This document shows, piece after piece, positions 5,692-7,928 of a stretch of DNA of 7,928 bases. The stretch is from NCBI GenBank assembly GCA_027491845.1, contig JAOZGF010000176.1, positions 1-7,928 on the forward strand. Reading direction: 5' to 3'. This DNA is from Thermoproteota archaeon. GTDB taxonomy: Archaea > Korarchaeota > JAOZGF01. The notes beneath the pieces are model-generated. The model saw only the letters and a list, made by a program, of their open reading frames with translations, was not told the DNA's origin and ran no database searches. The translations under genes were made by a program, and so were the position numbers. Numbering within the stretch: the stretch's first letter is position 1; the number at the start of each line of letters is the position of its first letter.

Positions 5692-7834
5692 ATTCTTCTT
5701 CAATTGTTTTTATTTGTGAAAGGATTTTTTTCGCCAGGTTTCTTCCTATCCCAGGAAGTCTTTCTAGTTCCTTTAAACTTGCCTTCTCCAGGTCTTTTAT
5801 TGTCTTGTATCCGTTGTCGTATAGTGTTCTGGCCCTTATCCTTCCAACTTCTTCTAGGTTCACTAGTTCTAATAGTTCCGGTTTTACTCCGTATTTTACT
5901 CTTTTTGACACGTCCAATATGTTTTTCCTTCCTTCACCGTTTTTCGTTAGCCTTGTTATTTCGCTGTAGGAGTATGTTATCCATACTGCGTTTTCAATTA
6001 TTCTCTGTATGTCTCCTGGACCTACATTGAATGTTTCAGCCATGTTTTCATATGTTTCTTCGTTTATCCATTTTAGTAGTAGGTATGCTGTCCATGTTCC
6101 TCTCAGAATTTGTTCTGGGCTGTATTCTTGTTCTATCAGCGTTTCAGGTATGATTACGTTACATTTTTCAAGTATTTCTTCTGCTTCCTCCCTATATTTT
6201 CTTTTTATCCTTATTTTCTCCATGTCAGGCGTTATACATGCTACTTGAAGTATTTTGAATTCATCCTTCAAGTTCACCTGTTTTTTTATGGATTCAAGGA
6301 AGACAAGGGTTGTCAGCGGATCTATGTATAGCTCTGAGGTTCTTTTCCCTATGGCTGTAGGGTAGATTATTTCTCCTTCAGCCCTTATGAATCCTTTTTT
6401 TTCCAGGAACTCCAGTGTTTTAAGCGTTTTTCTTTTAACTTTTTTCCCTCCTTCCCTTGAAGCGTAAAAAGTTTTTTCCATTGTTTCAATTAGTTTCTTC
6501 CTTTTGTTTATTCTTGGCGATGAAGCTAGGGCTAGGACGTGTGTTCTCAGTGATTCCTCCTCCCCAAGGTGGGATGTTATTTCTTCTATCGGCGAGTCTA
6601 AGTACTTATATCTTAAGATGTTGCTTTCTTCACGTGACTTAGCGACTATGATGGCTTCACCGTATTCGTCATATTGGGGTCTTCCAGCCCTCCCAGCCAT
6701 TTGTTTGTACTCCATTACAGGTATGGGCGTCATTCCATAGAGTTCTTCATATCTCGTGTAGCTGCTGATGATAACCCTCCTGGCTGGCAGGTTTACCCCT
6801 GCCGCAAGGGTTGGAGTTGCACATATTACTTTTATCTTGTTTCTCCTGAAGAATTCCTCTATTAGTTCCCTGTGGTAGTGGTTTAATCCTGCGTGGTGGA
6901 AGGCGACTCCTTTTTTTAGGCATTCAACAAGTTTTTCCTCCATTTTAGTGTTGTTACTTTTGTTTTTGGCTTGCTCAGCTATTTCCAGCAACTCTTTCCT
7001 TTCTTTCTCGTCTAGGCATTTTTCTATGGCTACACTTACTTTTCTTGCAAGGTTTTCAGTTGATTTCCTCTTGTTTTCAAAGTACAATACCTGCCCGCCG
7101 CCAGTTATTGTTTCTATTCCTAAATCTATTTTCAGGTTTCCAGTTATGGTTTCCACTTTCCTCTTTAACCCGTTTTTAAAGTGTATTTCATGGTTGTAAC
7201 TTATTCCTTCTCTTAATTCCACAGGCCTCCATGTTGAGTGAACCAGTTCTGCCCTAAGCCATCTGGCTATTTCGTTAGAGTTTTTTATTGTCGCGCTTAA
7301 TGCTATGAATTGTGCATCCGGGTTTTCTTCCAATAATTTTGTTGTGAGTATTTCCAGGGTCGGCCCTCTTCTTGTTGATCCAATGAGGTGTATTTCATCT
7401 ATTACTACGACGCTTGCCTCACATAGAACCTTTGAGTTATGTCTGCTTAATGAGTCTGCCTTCTCGTTTGTGCAAATTATTACGTCGAAGTTTTTAAGCC
7501 ATTCATCTGTTGAGTCGAAGTCGCCTGTTGATATGGCTGTTTTAACGCCTATTTCCTCGTATTTTTCCCTGAAGTCCTTGTATTTCTCTGCTGCAAGACT
7601 TCTTAAAGGTGTCAAGTAAATTGTTTTTCCTTTTTCTTCCAGTGCTTTCTTAACTGCAGCTATTTCGGCCACAAGGGTTTTCCCGCTTGCTGTTGGAGCC
7701 GATATAACGAGGTTTTTTCCTTCCAGTAACCCTTTTTTAAGGGCTTTCTTTTGGGGCGGGTAAAGCTTTGAATACCCTTTTTTTAACAGTGTTTGTTGGA
7801 GGCTTTGCGGAATGTTGAGGTCGCTTATTAACAT
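5690..7834 (-). CDS. hel308: Hel308 ATP-dependent DNA helicase
   Basis: This superfamily 2, Ski2-like 3'-5' DNA helicase acts at stalled or branched replication forks in archaea. It has 714 residues, the normal length. Motifs in order are: a Q-motif region with YPPQ at 25-28, APTASGKT at 46-53 (Walker A), TPLRSLAAEK at 75-84, TGDFD at 103-107, DEIH at 146-149 (Walker B), LSAT at 179-182, GGQVLYFENKR at 246-256 (motif IV), ATPTLAAGVNLPAR at 339-352 (motif V), and QMAGRAGRP at 378-386 (motif VI). A winged helix and ratchet helix region follow. The C-terminal domain has the RAR motif at 667-669, which in studied Hel308 proteins regulates activity, and a helix-hairpin-helix with PGIG at 694-697. 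The ATG has a weak AAGGT upstream and a TATA-like box placed for a leaderless or nearly leaderless transcript. purB follows directly. No key motif is missing. Confidence 0.96.
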   Translation of the reverse strand: MLISDLNIPQSLQQTLLKKGYSKLYPPQKKALKKGLLEGKNLVISAPTASGKTLVAEIAAVKKALEEKGKTIYLTPLRSLAAEKYKDFREKYEEIGVKTAISTGDFDSTDEWLKNFDVIICTNEKADSLSRHNSKVLCEASVVVIDEIHLIGSTRRGPTLEILTTKLLEENPDAQFIALSATIKNSNEIARWLRAELVHSTWRPVELREGISYNHEIHFKNGLKRKVETITGNLKIDLGIETITGGGQVLYFENKRKSTENLARKVSVAIEKCLDEKERKELLEIAEQAKNKSNNTKMEEKLVECLKKGVAFHHAGLNHYHRELIEEFFRRNKIKVICATPTLAAGVNLPARRVIISSYTRYEELYGMTPIPVMEYKQMAGRAGRPQYDEYGEAIIVAKSREESNILRYKYLDSPIEEITSHLGEEESLRTHVLALASSPRINKRKKLIETMEKTFYASREGGKKVKRKTLKTLEFLEKKGFIRAEGEIIYPTAIGKRTSELYIDPLTTLVFLESIKKQVNLKDEFKILQVACITPDMEKIRIKRKYREEAEEILEKCNVIIPETLIEQEYSPEQILRGTWTAYLLLKWINEETYENMAETFNVGPGDIQRIIENAVWITYSYSEITRLTKNGEGRKNILDVSKRVKYGVKPELLELVNLEEVGRIRARTLYDNGYKTIKDLEKASLKELERLPGIGRNLAKKILSQIKTIEEE

Positions 7835-7856
7835 TTCTTTTTAACCTTGAACGTAA

Positions 7857-7864
7857 TTTTTAAA
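7857..7864 (-). promoter_or_regulatory. Probable TATA box for hel308-purB
   Basis: The minus strand reads TTTAAAAA from 7864 to 7857. Its centre is about 26 bases before the hel308 ATG at 7834, so transcription would begin at or next to the start codon and give a leaderless mRNA. The box overlaps the stop codon of the upstream partial gene. An AAGGT motif about 9 bases before the ATG would also allow leadered translation from an upstream transcript. Confidence 0.4.
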
Positions 7865-7928
7865 CGGGTTTCACGTGTCCCTCCTTCGGCACTATTAGGT
7901 ATCCTTCATCTATTAATTGCCTTATATC
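7860..7928 (-). CDS. C-terminus of an unidentified gene (cut by the window edge)
   Basis: The minus strand is open from the window edge for 22 codons to a TAA at 7862-7860. The visible peptide begins DIRQLIDEGYLIVP and ends GHVKPV. A helix ending in IDEGYLIVP followed by a short basic beta turn is what the wing of a winged-helix domain often looks like, but too little is visible to name the protein. Its start lies beyond the window. It ends 25 bases before the hel308 ATG on the same strand, so readthrough into hel308-purB is plausible. Codon choice matches the neighbours. Confidence 0.55.
   Translation of the reverse strand, partial: DIRQLIDEGYLIVPKEGHVKPV

Noticed and set aside
5658..6030. 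Open frames on the + strand opposite hel308 near 5658-6030, with others up to 7619
   Set aside because: They are antisense to intact hel308, hydrophobic only because of pyrimidine-rich codons, and have no initiation signals.
1..7928. tRNA, rRNA, CRISPR repeats, insertion sequences
   Set aside because: I saw no cloverleaf, spaced repeat array, terminal inverted repeats or transposase motif when reading both strands.

Overview
The window looks like chromosomal DNA from an AT-rich, probably uncultivated archaeon. The main evidence is a full-length Hel308-type helicase with its RAR motif, TATA-like boxes at archaeal spacing instead of -35/-10 elements, purine-rich coding strands that favour AGG/AGA and ATA codons, and frequent GTG/TTG starts. 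The lineage cannot be settled by eye. A member of the Thermoproteota (TACK) or a related group is a guess only. I saw no rRNA, tRNA, CRISPR array, transposase or phage gene.

Layout: (1) Positions 1-156 are a non-coding leader holding two small palindromes and a likely promoter. (2) Positions 157-1455 (+) encode a class-III PLP aminotransferase of the HemL (glutamate-1-semialdehyde aminomutase) family. (3) Positions 1545-4263 (+) are a tightly packed four-gene cluster: a zinc-ribbon membrane protein, a PD-(D/E)XK nuclease-like protein, a 357-residue protein that looks like a catalytically dead HerA/TrwB-type ATPase, and a PRPP-binding phosphoribosyltransferase. The first two genes overlap at GTGA, and the second and third are 7 bases apart. 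(4) After a 61-base convergent gap, positions 7834-4325 (-) carry hel308 followed 9 bases later by purB (adenylosuccinate lyase), probably one transcript. (5) Positions 7928-7860 (-) hold the last 22 codons of an unidentified upstream gene. Its stop codon overlaps the probable hel308 TATA box.

The purB and hel308 calls are secure. The aminotransferase is secure at family level only. The part that deserves attention is the 1545-3590 cluster. A candidate nuclease is translationally linked to a HerA-like fold in which Walker A, the Walker B acidic pair and the glutamine sensor all appear to be lost, and both follow a membrane-anchored zinc ribbon. I recognise no named system with this composition. 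A membrane-associated DNA-processing or defence module is a working hypothesis, not a conclusion. An 11-base tandem duplication at the nuclease/pseudo-ATPase junction appears to have converted an ancestral GTGA stop/start overlap into a short spacer with a good ribosome binding site.
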